Assembly (NCBI RefSeq): GCF_947504215.1
Contig: NZ_CANNGO010000007.1
Coordinates: 62,001-126,000 of the forward strand
DNA length: 64,000 nucleotides
Source: an uncultured Ruegeria sp.
GTDB taxonomy: Bacteria > Pseudomonadota > Alphaproteobacteria > Rhodobacterales > Rhodobacteraceae
Direction: 5' to 3'
Under the pieces are notes generated by a model. That model worked only from the letters and a program-made list of their open reading frames with translations. It was not told the origin of the DNA and made no database searches. The position numbers were made by a program, and so were the translations under genes. Positions 39,573-47,145 of this stretch are shown piece by piece (position 1 is the stretch's first letter; each line of letters begins with the position of its first letter).

Positions 39573-40238
39573 ATGAAAAGATCAGACATCAACCGCATCA
39601 AAGCTGAGGCCCATAGCTTCATCCAGTCTTTTGGTTTTGCTCTACCACCGTTCGCAGATTGGTCTCCGAAACAAATGCGCGGCCCCAAGGCGGAAAGTAT
39701 CCGCGAACGCGGGTTGGGCTGGGACATCACCGACTATGGTCAGGGAAAATTTGATGACCTAGGTCTATTCCTGTTCACCCTGCGCAACGGAGACGTTGGC
39801 GACCTGAACCAAGGTCGTGGTATGCTATACGCTGAAAAGCTTTTGATTTCACGTGATAAACAGCTGTCACCGATGCACCGTCATGTCATCAAGGCCGAGG
39901 ATATTATCAATCGCGGTGGTGGTGATCTGGTCATGGAAGTTCATGCATCGAACCCAGATGGGGGTGTCGATCGCGACAACCCCGTGACTGTCCCAAGCGA
40001 TGGCTGCCCAGTGACAATTCAGCCGGGCGAACTCCTGCGTTTGAAACCCGGCGCAAGCGTGACGCTGATGCCCGGCATTTGGCATGCTTTCTGGGCGGAA
40101 CACGGCGATTGCCTCATCGGAGAGGTTTCTACCGTTAACGATGACCGCACGGACAACGTTTTCGAAGAGCCAATCCCCCGCTTTGCGACGATCGAGGAAG
40201 ATACTGATCCCGATTTCCTGCTGGTCGCCGACTACTGA
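39573..40238 (+). CDS. D-lyxose ketol-isomerase-like cupin
   Basis: 221 residues, matching the D-lyxose isomerase family (EC 5.3.1.15). The cupin metal ligands are visible as the His pair and Glu in SPMHRHVIKAEDI and a later His in GIWHAFW. These enzymes interconvert D-lyxose with D-xylulose and D-mannose with D-fructose. Next to a fructokinase it could feed mannose into the fructose route (inference). 18 bp after the kinase stop. Confidence 0.82.
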   Translation: MKRSDINRIKAEAHSFIQSFGFALPPFADWSPKQMRGPKAESIRERGLGWDITDYGQGKFDDLGLFLFTLRNGDVGDLNQGRGMLYAEKLLISRDKQLSPMHRHVIKAEDIINRGGGDLVMEVHASNPDGGVDRDNPVTVPSDGCPVTIQPGELLRLKPGASVTLMPGIWHAFWAEHGDCLIGEVSTVNDDRTDNVFEEPIPRFATIEEDTDPDFLLVADY

Positions 40239-40257
40239 CCCAAGCTTGAAGCTGGGT
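40238..40257 (+). terminator. Possible terminator of the aglR operon
   Basis: ACCCA and GCTT pair with AAGC and TGGGT around a small loop with one bulged A, immediately after the stop codon and followed by TAAATTT. Weak T run. Confidence 0.35.
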
Positions 40258-40372
40258 AAATTTGCGACGCAACTCCTCTTGTCATTTCCGACTCTTTTTG
40301 TCAGATAAGGTGTGACCCAGTCAGATCCCTCGAAATCACGGCCGGTCAAGGACCAGAGACCGAGAGACGATC

Positions 40373-40594
40373 ATGACAAAAACACTCACCGACCTATTGG
40401 CCATGGATACTATCGCCAGCCGCCACGGATGTGCGCTGAAGCCAAAATTGCGGCAGGCAATTGAGGCCGCCCTCAGATTCCCAGCCCACGCAGCATCACC
40501 GCGGCGGGAAACCCCAATCGCCGAATGCGATCTGCCCGAAAACGTTCAAAGCCTGTCCAGCCATTCAGTAAAAACCGAAAGGCGGCGCGCATGA
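40373..40594 (+). CDS. Small protein of unknown function
   Basis: 73 residues (MTKTLTDLLAMDTIASRHGC at the start), basic, without a membrane segment or a family I know. Only a weak GAGA precedes the ATG. The case for it being real is the ATGA overlap of its stop with the next gene, which has a better-looking coding sequence. Confidence 0.45.
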   Translation: MTKTLTDLLAMDTIASRHGCALKPKLRQAIEAALRFPAHAASPRRETPIAECDLPENVQSLSSHSVKTERRRA

Positions 40595-41094
40595 GTTTCT
40601 CCACCTCCGGACAAAGCGAAGCGCGCGCACCCAATGCATTGCGGGATTTCGATGATTTCGAACGGGGCCTTCTTCCCGTCATGCGGCATTTCATCCTCAG
40701 CTTTTCCGAGCCCACAACCCAAGCCTGGCAACATGCATACTCGGTCGCAATCGAAAAGTGGGGGCACGATCAAGGCCTCAATCTTGCGCACCTTGTTTTC
40801 AAAGTCATCAAGGCCGCCTTGCATTGCCGCACTGACGGGCTGGCTTTCAAAGATCCCCTGAGCCTGGAAGACCGGCGGGAAGTCACTTGTGATGAGAGAG
40901 CGTTACTGAAAATGCTACATCACATGCGACGCGATGAAACACCCGCTGCGCGAGACGCCGTTGGTCAGGTTACCGGTGGGTATCCCGATGCACATCTGAT
41001 TCAAGCCGGACTGACATTGGCCAGCCGGTTTCCCATCAGCGGCGATCACCAAAGGCAATCGACACGACGCCCTTCTCTACGTGTGGTTCAGTGA
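40591..41094 (+). CDS. Protein of unknown function
   Basis: 167 residues from the ATG at 40591, which overlaps the previous stop. It looks soluble and globular, with a helical middle (LLPVMRHFILSFSEPTTQAW) and a charged C-terminus. It is not a family I recognise. The pair stands alone between the aglR operon and the cobalamin riboswitch; nothing in the sequence ties it to either. Confidence 0.5.
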   Translation: MSFSTSGQSEARAPNALRDFDDFERGLLPVMRHFILSFSEPTTQAWQHAYSVAIEKWGHDQGLNLAHLVFKVIKAALHCRTDGLAFKDPLSLEDRREVTCDERALLKMLHHMRRDETPAARDAVGQVTGGYPDAHLIQAGLTLASRFPISGDHQRQSTRRPSLRVVQ

Positions 41095-41149
41095 CGCCGC
41101 GCTGGCAATGACCTGACGCTTGACAATCGATGCGACACCAGACTAGCTG

Positions 41150-41335
41150 GCTGGGATGGTTCCCTTAGGTTCTCCTTGGGGATGAAAATGGGAATGCGGT
41201 GCGGCCCACGACAATCGGGCCAATTCCGTGACTGCCCCCGCAACTGTAGGCGGTGAGCGACGCCAAATCACCACTGGCCCAGAGGGTCGGGAAGGTTGGC
41301 CAAGCGACGACCCGCAAGTCAGGAGACCTGCCATC
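41150..41335 (+). ncRNA. Cobalamin (AdoCbl) riboswitch
   Basis: The conserved B12-box elements appear in order: GGGAATGCGGTG (about 41190), CCCCCGCAACTGTA (about 41236), CCACTGG (about 41271), GGGAAGG (about 41289) and AAGTCAGGAGACCTGCC (41317-41332). It lies 44 bases before a 28-codon frame and then the DUF1636 and importer genes. I see no terminator with a T run after it; the AGGAGG ribosome-binding site follows, so control of translation is more likely than of termination. High cobalamin should reduce expression. Confidence 0.95.
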
Positions 41336-41378
41336 AGATGTTCAACCAACCCGGGGCGGGGCGTCCTGGAAGGAGGCT

Positions 41379-41465
41379 ATGATGGCGCGTCTGCGTGTTC
41401 ACAAGACTTGCACTTTCTGTCCGCATTTTTTGAGTGGCGGGGACTGCTATGTCCGATACTCCTGA
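41379..41465 (+). CDS. 28-residue cysteine-containing small frame under the riboswitch
   Basis: MMARLRVHKTCTFCPHFLSG is followed by eight more residues with a third Cys. AGGAGG stands two bases before the first ATG, the best ribosome-binding site of this operon. Its last 17 bases overlap the start of the DUF1636 gene in another frame. It may be a leader peptide that couples translation to the riboswitch, or a small metal-binding protein (Cys-x-x-Cys). I know of no family. Confidence 0.5.
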   Translation: MMARLRVHKTCTFCPHFLSGGDCYVRYS

Positions 41466-41805
41466 CCACTTTGTACTAATCTGCTCAACCTGCCAGGGAC
41501 CAGTGGCGGCTGAAACAGCGCAAAAACTGCTGGATGAGCAGCTGCCAACCGGATTTGCGACGCGACTGATCGCGTGCATGGCAGGGTGTGAACGGCCCAT
41601 GACTGTTGGCCTACAGGCGAAGCAGAAAGCGCAGTATCTTTTCGGTGAAATCACAAGCCTAAAGGATCTGACCGCAGTGGCCGAGTTTGCCCATCAGTAT
41701 CTCGACAGTGAGGACGGTTGGACCAGCGCGTCCGAGCGCCCGCCTGCCCTGCTCACCAAAACACTCTCGCGGTTGCCATGTTTGCCTGCCGAGAACGGGT
41801 CATGA
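41449..41805 (+). CDS. DUF1636 protein (ferredoxin-like, cysteine-rich)
   Basis: 118 residues from the ATG at 41449, with GGGGAC upstream. The N-terminal LICSTCQGPVAA and the later IACMAGCERP give four cysteines placed as in thioredoxin-like [2Fe-2S] ferredoxins. DUF1636 genes are often found with cobalamin genes; the role is unknown, perhaps metal or electron delivery. The stop overlaps the ATPase start (ATGA). Confidence 0.8.
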   Translation: MSDTPDHFVLICSTCQGPVAAETAQKLLDEQLPTGFATRLIACMAGCERPMTVGLQAKQKAQYLFGEITSLKDLTAVAEFAHQYLDSEDGWTSASERPPALLTKTLSRLPCLPAENGS

Positions 41806-42578
41806 GCTTTTTGACCGCCGAAGGCCTTGGATATTATGCATTGAATGGCGACGTCCTGCTTCAGGACGTGTCCTTCAATCTCGACGAGGGCGCGGTTCTG
41901 GCCATCGCCGGACCAAACGGTGCCGGGAAAACCACCCTCTTGAACCTGTTATGCGGTGTTGAACGGCTTGCCCTGGGCGATGTGCGTATCCGCAACCAAA
42001 GCCTACGTAGCTTGTCAGCGCAGCAAAGGGCGCGGACCATTGCCGTGGTCGGCCAACAGGAATTGCCGGACGGCCGCTTGAGGCTGCGGGACTACGTTGC
42101 ACTGGGCCAAATACCCATTCAGGCTGACCGGTCAGCGGCTGACCACAAAGCAGATCTGGACCGGGTTCTTGCGATAACCGAGCTGACCCATTTGGCCGGT
42201 AAATCAATGCGGATGCTGTCAGGCGGCGAACGGCAGCGCGCACATATTGCGCGCGCGCTGGCGCAAAACCCGTCGCTGCTGTTTCTGGACGAACCAACCA
42301 ATCACCTGGATCCGGACGCCAAGGGGCATATGCTCTCATTGGTCGCAAATTTGGGTGTGACGGTGGTCATGATTGTCCACGATCTGGTCATGATCCCCGA
42401 GTTTGCCACCCATGTTGCGTTGATGAAAACCACCCGTCTCACGGGGTTCGGGCCTGTGACTGAAGTGCTGACCCCGGATCGCGTCCGGGACACCTTTGGA
42501 GTGGACTATTTATGCTTCCAGCATGAAGGCCGCTTGATCCCGGCACTCGACATCCGAAAACGAAAACTGACATCATAA
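41802..42578 (+). CDS. Cobalamin/iron-type ABC transporter ATPase (BtuD/FepC family)
   Basis: 258 residues from the ATG at 41802, which overlaps the DUF1636 stop. Walker A GPNGAGKTTLLN, signature LSGGERQRAHIARAL, Walker B LLFLDEPTNHLD. With the next two genes it forms a type II importer. Control by a cobalamin riboswitch makes cobalamin or a corrinoid precursor the likely cargo. Confidence 0.9.
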   Translation: MSFLTAEGLGYYALNGDVLLQDVSFNLDEGAVLAIAGPNGAGKTTLLNLLCGVERLALGDVRIRNQSLRSLSAQQRARTIAVVGQQELPDGRLRLRDYVALGQIPIQADRSAADHKADLDRVLAITELTHLAGKSMRMLSGGERQRAHIARALAQNPSLLFLDEPTNHLDPDAKGHMLSLVANLGVTVVMIVHDLVMIPEFATHVALMKTTRLTGFGPVTEVLTPDRVRDTFGVDYLCFQHEGRLIPALDIRKRKLTS

Positions 42579-42590
42579 CAGGAGCTTATC

Positions 42591-43541
42591 ATGATGCAGA
42601 AACTCTGGCCTGTGGCGTTGATCACCGGCCTGGCCAACGGTGCTGCCGCGCACGAAATGTCCGTGGAAAACTGCGGTGAGCCATTGGTGTTTGACACAAT
42701 GCCCGAGCGGTTGGTTGTGCACGATATGAATATGACCGACATGGCCTTTGCGTTGGGTCTGCAAGACAAGATTGTTGGTCTGACCGGGATCACGGGTTGG
42801 TACAAAACCAGCCCCGATTTTGATGCGCTGCGCGGCGAAATCCCTGAACTTGCCCCAAAATACCCCACGATCGAGAATTTGGTGGCTGTCGAGCCGGATC
42901 TGTTCTTCGCCGGTTGGTACTATGGCATGAAGCCAGGTGGCGACGTGACGCCCGACACGTTGACGCCCTTTGGCATCAAAACCATGATCCTGACAGAAAG
43001 CTGCGTGCATCTGGACAAGGATCGCCCCGACGCCAGCATGAACCTTCTGTTTGACGATGTATTGCGCCTGGGCAAGGTCATGCATGTTGAAGACAAGGCC
43101 GAAGCGCTGGTCACCGAATGGAAAGATCAGCTATCGGACATCGAAACACGGACCGCTGATCTGGCAAAACCTCGCGTCTTCCTGTTGGACGGTCCGGCGG
43201 ACGCGCCCTTTACGGCAGGCAAGTTTGCCATACCTGACGCGATGATCGCTGCCGCCGGTGGCGAAAACGTCACCCACGATCTGGACACCAGCTGGGGCCG
43301 CACCTCGTGGGAAGCTGTTGCCGCATCAAACCCCGAGTTTCTGGTGTTGTTGGACTACCAAACCGGCAATGGAGCGGCGGACACGTTCGAATTTCTTCAG
43401 GACCATCCAGTGATGTCGCAAACCGATGCGGTCAAGAACGAGCGCTGGATCGGGTTGCGATACGAAGAACTGACGCCCGGGCCGGCGAATATCGAAGCGA
43501 TCGAGAAAATGGCGCGGGCGATGCACCCGGAAATCAACTGA
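42591..43541 (+). CDS. Cobalamin/iron-type periplasmic binding protein (BtuF/FecB family)
   Basis: 316 residues. A short signal peptide (LWPVALITGLANGAAA) precedes a class III binding fold with the usual PERLVVHDMNMTDMAFALGL opening and a long connecting helix. The riboswitch points to a corrinoid ligand, although siderophore-binding proteins share this fold. No TonB-dependent receptor is in the window. Confidence 0.87.
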   Translation: MMQKLWPVALITGLANGAAAHEMSVENCGEPLVFDTMPERLVVHDMNMTDMAFALGLQDKIVGLTGITGWYKTSPDFDALRGEIPELAPKYPTIENLVAVEPDLFFAGWYYGMKPGGDVTPDTLTPFGIKTMILTESCVHLDKDRPDASMNLLFDDVLRLGKVMHVEDKAEALVTEWKDQLSDIETRTADLAKPRVFLLDGPADAPFTAGKFAIPDAMIAAAGGENVTHDLDTSWGRTSWEAVAASNPEFLVLLDYQTGNGAADTFEFLQDHPVMSQTDAVKNERWIGLRYEELTPGPANIEAIEKMARAMHPEIN

Positions 43542-43542
43542 C

Positions 43543-44553
43543 ATGGGCCATACAGGCCGCATAGTAGGGCTGGGGGCGGTCGTTCTGACCGCCCTTTTGC
43601 TGTTGTCCACGATCTATGGCACCACACCGATCCCAGTTTCGGACGTATTGGCAGCCATTGGATTGGGAACCGGCCTGACCGAAGGTGAAATGTCGCCCCT
43701 GCACCGAATAGTCTTCGACCTGCGCTTGCCGCGCGCCTTGTTTGCGGCCGTGATTGGCGCAGGTTTGGGCGTTGTCGGCGTGGTGTTGCAAACCACGACA
43801 CGCAATGATCTGGCGGACCCGTTCCTTTTTGGACTGTCTTCAGGCGCGGCGGCTGGGGCTGTTTTGGTCATCACCGTCACTGGTGATGTACTGGGCATCT
43901 GGACCTTGCCCCTTGCTGCATTTTGCGGCGGTTTGATTGCATCCGCGATCGTGCTTGCACTGGTTCAGGGGCTACGCACCAGCGCGCCAGAAAAGCTGAT
44001 CCTAGCTGGCCTGGCCGTTTCGTTCCTGTTTTCGGCAATCACAAATTACCTGATTTTTGCGGGCGACAGCCGCGCTGCACATTCGGTGATCTTCTGGATG
44101 CTTGGCGGGCTGGGGCTGGCCCGGTGGGAGACGTTTCCGCTGGTGCTGATCGGGCTTGGGCTGATCCTTGGCTACGCATTGTACCGCAGCCGCTGGCTGG
44201 ATGCGCTGCTGACCGGAGATTTCACGGCCGCCACATTGGGCATTCCGGTTCAGGGTTTGCGCTTTCGCATGTTCTTCGTGGCGGCTTTGGCAACGGCAAG
44301 TTTCGTTTCGGTTGCCGGGGTAATCGGGTTCGTTGGCCTCATGGTGCCCCATATCGCACGTGGGATCGCCGGAACCCTGCACCGTAACCTTCTGATTGCA
44401 TCCGCAATTGTTGGGGCGATCCTGCTTACCCTCTCCGATATTCTGTCGCGCCTTTTGCTCGCGCCACAGGAACTGCCCGTTGGGATCGTGACGACATCCA
44501 TCGGATCGCTGTTTGTGTTTTTGTACTTGTTCAAATCAGCACGTACCGACTGA
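43543..44553 (+). CDS. Cobalamin/iron-type ABC permease (BtuC/FecCD family)
   Basis: 336 residues with about ten hydrophobic helices. Family motifs include LRLPRALFAAVIGAGLGVVG near the N-terminus and GVIGFVGLMVPHIARGIAG in the ATPase-docking region. It starts one base after the binding-protein stop and ends the riboswitch-controlled operon, converging on the LysR gene. Confidence 0.92.
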   Translation: MGHTGRIVGLGAVVLTALLLLSTIYGTTPIPVSDVLAAIGLGTGLTEGEMSPLHRIVFDLRLPRALFAAVIGAGLGVVGVVLQTTTRNDLADPFLFGLSSGAAAGAVLVITVTGDVLGIWTLPLAAFCGGLIASAIVLALVQGLRTSAPEKLILAGLAVSFLFSAITNYLIFAGDSRAAHSVIFWMLGGLGLARWETFPLVLIGLGLILGYALYRSRWLDALLTGDFTAATLGIPVQGLRFRMFFVAALATASFVSVAGVIGFVGLMVPHIARGIAGTLHRNLLIASAIVGAILLTLSDILSRLLLAPQELPVGIVTTSIGSLFVFLYLFKSARTD

Positions 44554-44588
44554 AGATCTCGGTTCGAACCCGGCCAGAGACACCTCGA

Positions 44589-45464
44589 TCAGGACAAATT
44601 GTTGGCCAACAACAGCTGGATCAACGGGTTTGGAAAACGCCGCCGAAATGTCACCGCATGAAAGTTTTCTTTGATGCGCGGATGCTCCTGCGCCTCAACC
44701 AGTCGGCCCGAGGATAGCTCATCCTGAACCACAATCGGCGCGACCAGGGCCAGCCCGATATCTTCTCGGGCCAAAAGACGCATCATCGCCATGTCATCAA
44801 CCTCGGCCGCGATCTGCGGGCGAACCGCAAGACGGCTAGCCATTGCGTCGAATGCCGTGCGGACACTGTTGTTGGTGGTCGGCAGAATGAAAGGGTGTTC
44901 CGCCAGCAAGTCTTTGATCGCGCGCTTCGGGTCCAGCCGGGCCGGAGTACCCACAATACTTACGGGTTGTTCTGCTAGATGATGGGTTTCGAATTTGGTC
45001 AAGCTGTCGCTTGCAGGTTCATGATTCATCAAAACCAGATCGAAATTCAGCGTTTCCAACCCTTCGAGCAATTCGCTTGGGCTGCCTGAACGCAAGATGA
45101 CCTCAACATCGGTTCGCCCTAAAATAGGCCGCAGAAACCCGATCTGAAAGTTCCGTGACAAGGTCGCCTGAGCGCCGACACGCAGCGCTTGCCTTGTGTT
45201 TGCTGCGTCTTGCAAAGTGGCCACAAGTTCTTGGCCGGTAGCGAAAATTGCGTCCGCATGGTCCAGCGCAATGCGGCCCGCTTCGGTCAGGTGCAGCTTG
45301 CGACCCCGGCGTTCGAACAGAGGGTGCCCCAGACGTTCTTCAAGATCCTTGATCTGAACTGACAAAGCAGATTGCGACAGGTTCAAACGTTGTGCTGTGC
45401 GGGTCAGGTTCCCGTCATGTGCGACGGCCCAAAAATACCTCAGGTGATGATAGTTCAACGGCAT
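44589..45464 (-). CDS. LysR-family regulator of the dab genes
   Basis: 291 residues: N-terminal winged helix (YHHLRYFWAVAHDGNLTRTA), then a LysR effector domain; the N-terminus is of NhaR type. It is divergent from dabB, with 116 bp between the two starts. A 29-bp dyad (45462-45490) covers its own start codon, as expected for autoregulation. It probably controls dabBA in response to carbon dioxide supply (inference). Confidence 0.88.
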   Translation of the reverse strand: MPLNYHHLRYFWAVAHDGNLTRTAQRLNLSQSALSVQIKDLEERLGHPLFERRGRKLHLTEAGRIALDHADAIFATGQELVATLQDAANTRQALRVGAQATLSRNFQIGFLRPILGRTDVEVILRSGSPSELLEGLETLNFDLVLMNHEPASDSLTKFETHHLAEQPVSIVGTPARLDPKRAIKDLLAEHPFILPTTNNSVRTAFDAMASRLAVRPQIAAEVDDMAMMRLLAREDIGLALVAPIVVQDELSSGRLVEAQEHPRIKENFHAVTFRRRFPNPLIQLLLANNLS

Positions 45465-45490
45465 ATCGTTCTATTTAATAGAATGATATC
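45462..45490. promoter_or_regulatory. LysR-type dyad at the dab promoter
   Basis: The core TTCTATT-T-AATAGAA is perfect, and the arms extend to 14 bases each with two mismatches. It begins at the start codon of the lysR-type gene and lies 90 bp upstream of dabB. Confidence 0.6.
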
Positions 45491-45580
45491 AACCAAACAA
45501 TGAATTTTTCATAATCATACTTACGAAATATGTCCTGCTAGGCGGGCTGATGCAGCCTGAAACCTTGAGGGACCTAAATC

Positions 45581-47131
45581 ATGATTCACTTGTTTTTTCC
45601 ATTGCTGAGCCCTTTGATCTTAATGGCCTCAGCCTGGTATGCCAGCAAACATCCGGGTTTGCGCCCCGGCATAGTCCCAAAGCTGTCAGAATGGTCGGCC
45701 TTGGCAGCGTTTGCAGTGTCGGCCTTGGCGGCTTTGTTGTTGATCACCCAAGGCGCAGGGACATCCGGCTTGATCGGATTGTGGGGAATCGGCCTGTCTG
45801 TACGTCTGGACGCGGTCAGCGCCATAATGCTGGTTCTAGTCAGTTTCATCGGCTGGATTGTCCTTCGGTATTCCGCAACCTACATGGACGGAGAACCCCG
45901 TCAGGGCGCCTTTATGGGCTGGATGTCGGCCACGCTGGCAGCGGTTTTGCTGCTGGTGATGTCCGGCAATCTAAGCCAATTGCTAGCGGCCTGGGTTGTG
46001 ACAAGCCTGACGTTGCACAAGCTCTTGCTGTTCTATCCAGACCGCACCACGGCGCAACGCGCCGCCCGCAAAAAGGCAGTCGTCGCCCGGATCAGTGAAC
46101 TCGCATTGGCGGGTGCTCTACTACTGCTGGTTTTGGCCTATGGTACCTCGGACGTCGCCACGATCTTGTCCTCGGCGCAGCCCACAGCACTGACCATAGC
46201 CGCCGCGCTGCTGATTGCCGTCGCGGCTGTCATGGCGTCAGCGCAATTCCCAATTCATGGCTGGTTAACGGAAGTTATGGAGGCCCCTACGCCGGTTTCC
46301 GCCCTGTTACACGCTGGCGTCATCAATGCTGGCGGGTTCCTGTTGATCCGGTTTGCCGATGTCATGCTGGTGGCGCCGGGGATCATGGCGTTATTGGTAA
46401 TGTTAGGCGGGTTCACCGCGCTGTTCGGCGGTCTCGTGATGCTGACACAACCTGCCGTCAAAACATCACTAGCCTGGTCCACCATTGCGCAGATGGCGTT
46501 CATGATCATGCAATGCGGGTTGGCCCTGTTTCCACTGGCGCTGCTGCATATCGTGGCACATTCCCTCTACAAGGCGCACGCCTTCCTCAGCGCTGGTGAG
46601 GCTGTGCGCAATGTGGCCGCAACGCGCAAACCCGGCCCGGTTGCAGTGCCAAGCCCAAGAAATGTGCTGCAGGCATTTGTGATTGGAATTCTCATATACG
46701 GCGTGGTTGCCGCGATCTTTGGCATCGACGGAAAGTCAATTCAGGCGATCGCTCTGGGTGTGATCTTGATCTTTGGCGTCGCGTATTTGCTGGCGCAGGG
46801 CTTTGCCGATGCCGCACCTGGCGCACTGACGCGCCGCACTGTGATCTATGCAAGTGTCACCTCGGTTAGCTACTTCGTACTCCAAATGGCCGCGCAACAC
46901 CTGACTGCAGGAACTCTGCCAACAACCCCTGCCCCCGGTCCCTTGGAATGGGCCCTGATCATTCTCGCCTTGGTCAGCTTTGGCGCTGTTGCGCTAGCAC
47001 AATCCACCTTCCCGCTTTGGGCATCGCATCCGGCTGCCGCCGGTTTACGGGTCCATCTTTCGAACGGGCTGTACGCAAACGCAATTTTTGATCGGCTGCT
47101 GGACGGATGGTCCAGGCACCGGGCCGCGTGA
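45581..47131 (+). CDS. dabB: DAB inorganic carbon transporter, membrane subunit DabB
   Basis: 516 residues, about 14 membrane helices, related to NuoL/MrpA proton-conducting subunits (HGWLTEVMEAPTPVSALLHAGVINAGGFLL, shown here as the matching region near residues 225-255). Paired with a DUF2309 partner it forms the DAB complex, which couples a cation gradient to hydration of CO2 to bicarbonate. It lacks the other complex I genes around it, which supports DabB rather than NuoL. Confidence 0.9.
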   Translation: MIHLFFPLLSPLILMASAWYASKHPGLRPGIVPKLSEWSALAAFAVSALAALLLITQGAGTSGLIGLWGIGLSVRLDAVSAIMLVLVSFIGWIVLRYSATYMDGEPRQGAFMGWMSATLAAVLLLVMSGNLSQLLAAWVVTSLTLHKLLLFYPDRTTAQRAARKKAVVARISELALAGALLLLVLAYGTSDVATILSSAQPTALTIAAALLIAVAAVMASAQFPIHGWLTEVMEAPTPVSALLHAGVINAGGFLLIRFADVMLVAPGIMALLVMLGGFTALFGGLVMLTQPAVKTSLAWSTIAQMAFMIMQCGLALFPLALLHIVAHSLYKAHAFLSAGEAVRNVAATRKPGPVAVPSPRNVLQAFVIGILIYGVVAAIFGIDGKSIQAIALGVILIFGVAYLLAQGFADAAPGALTRRTVIYASVTSVSYFVLQMAAQHLTAGTLPTTPAPGPLEWALIILALVSFGAVALAQSTFPLWASHPAAAGLRVHLSNGLYANAIFDRLLDGWSRHRAA

Positions 47132-47145
47132 AAGGACCACTTGAG

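Noticed and set aside
41253..41378. In-frame upstream extension of the 28-codon frame into the riboswitch
   Set aside because: It would read through the conserved riboswitch RNA; the AGGAGG at 41371 marks the real start.
44557..44580. GGTTCGAACC resembling a tRNA T-loop, possible attachment-site remnant
   Set aside because: The stem around it pairs only 3-4 bp and no acceptor or anticodon arm is present. It is more likely chance or part of a weak terminator between the convergent permease and lysR genes.
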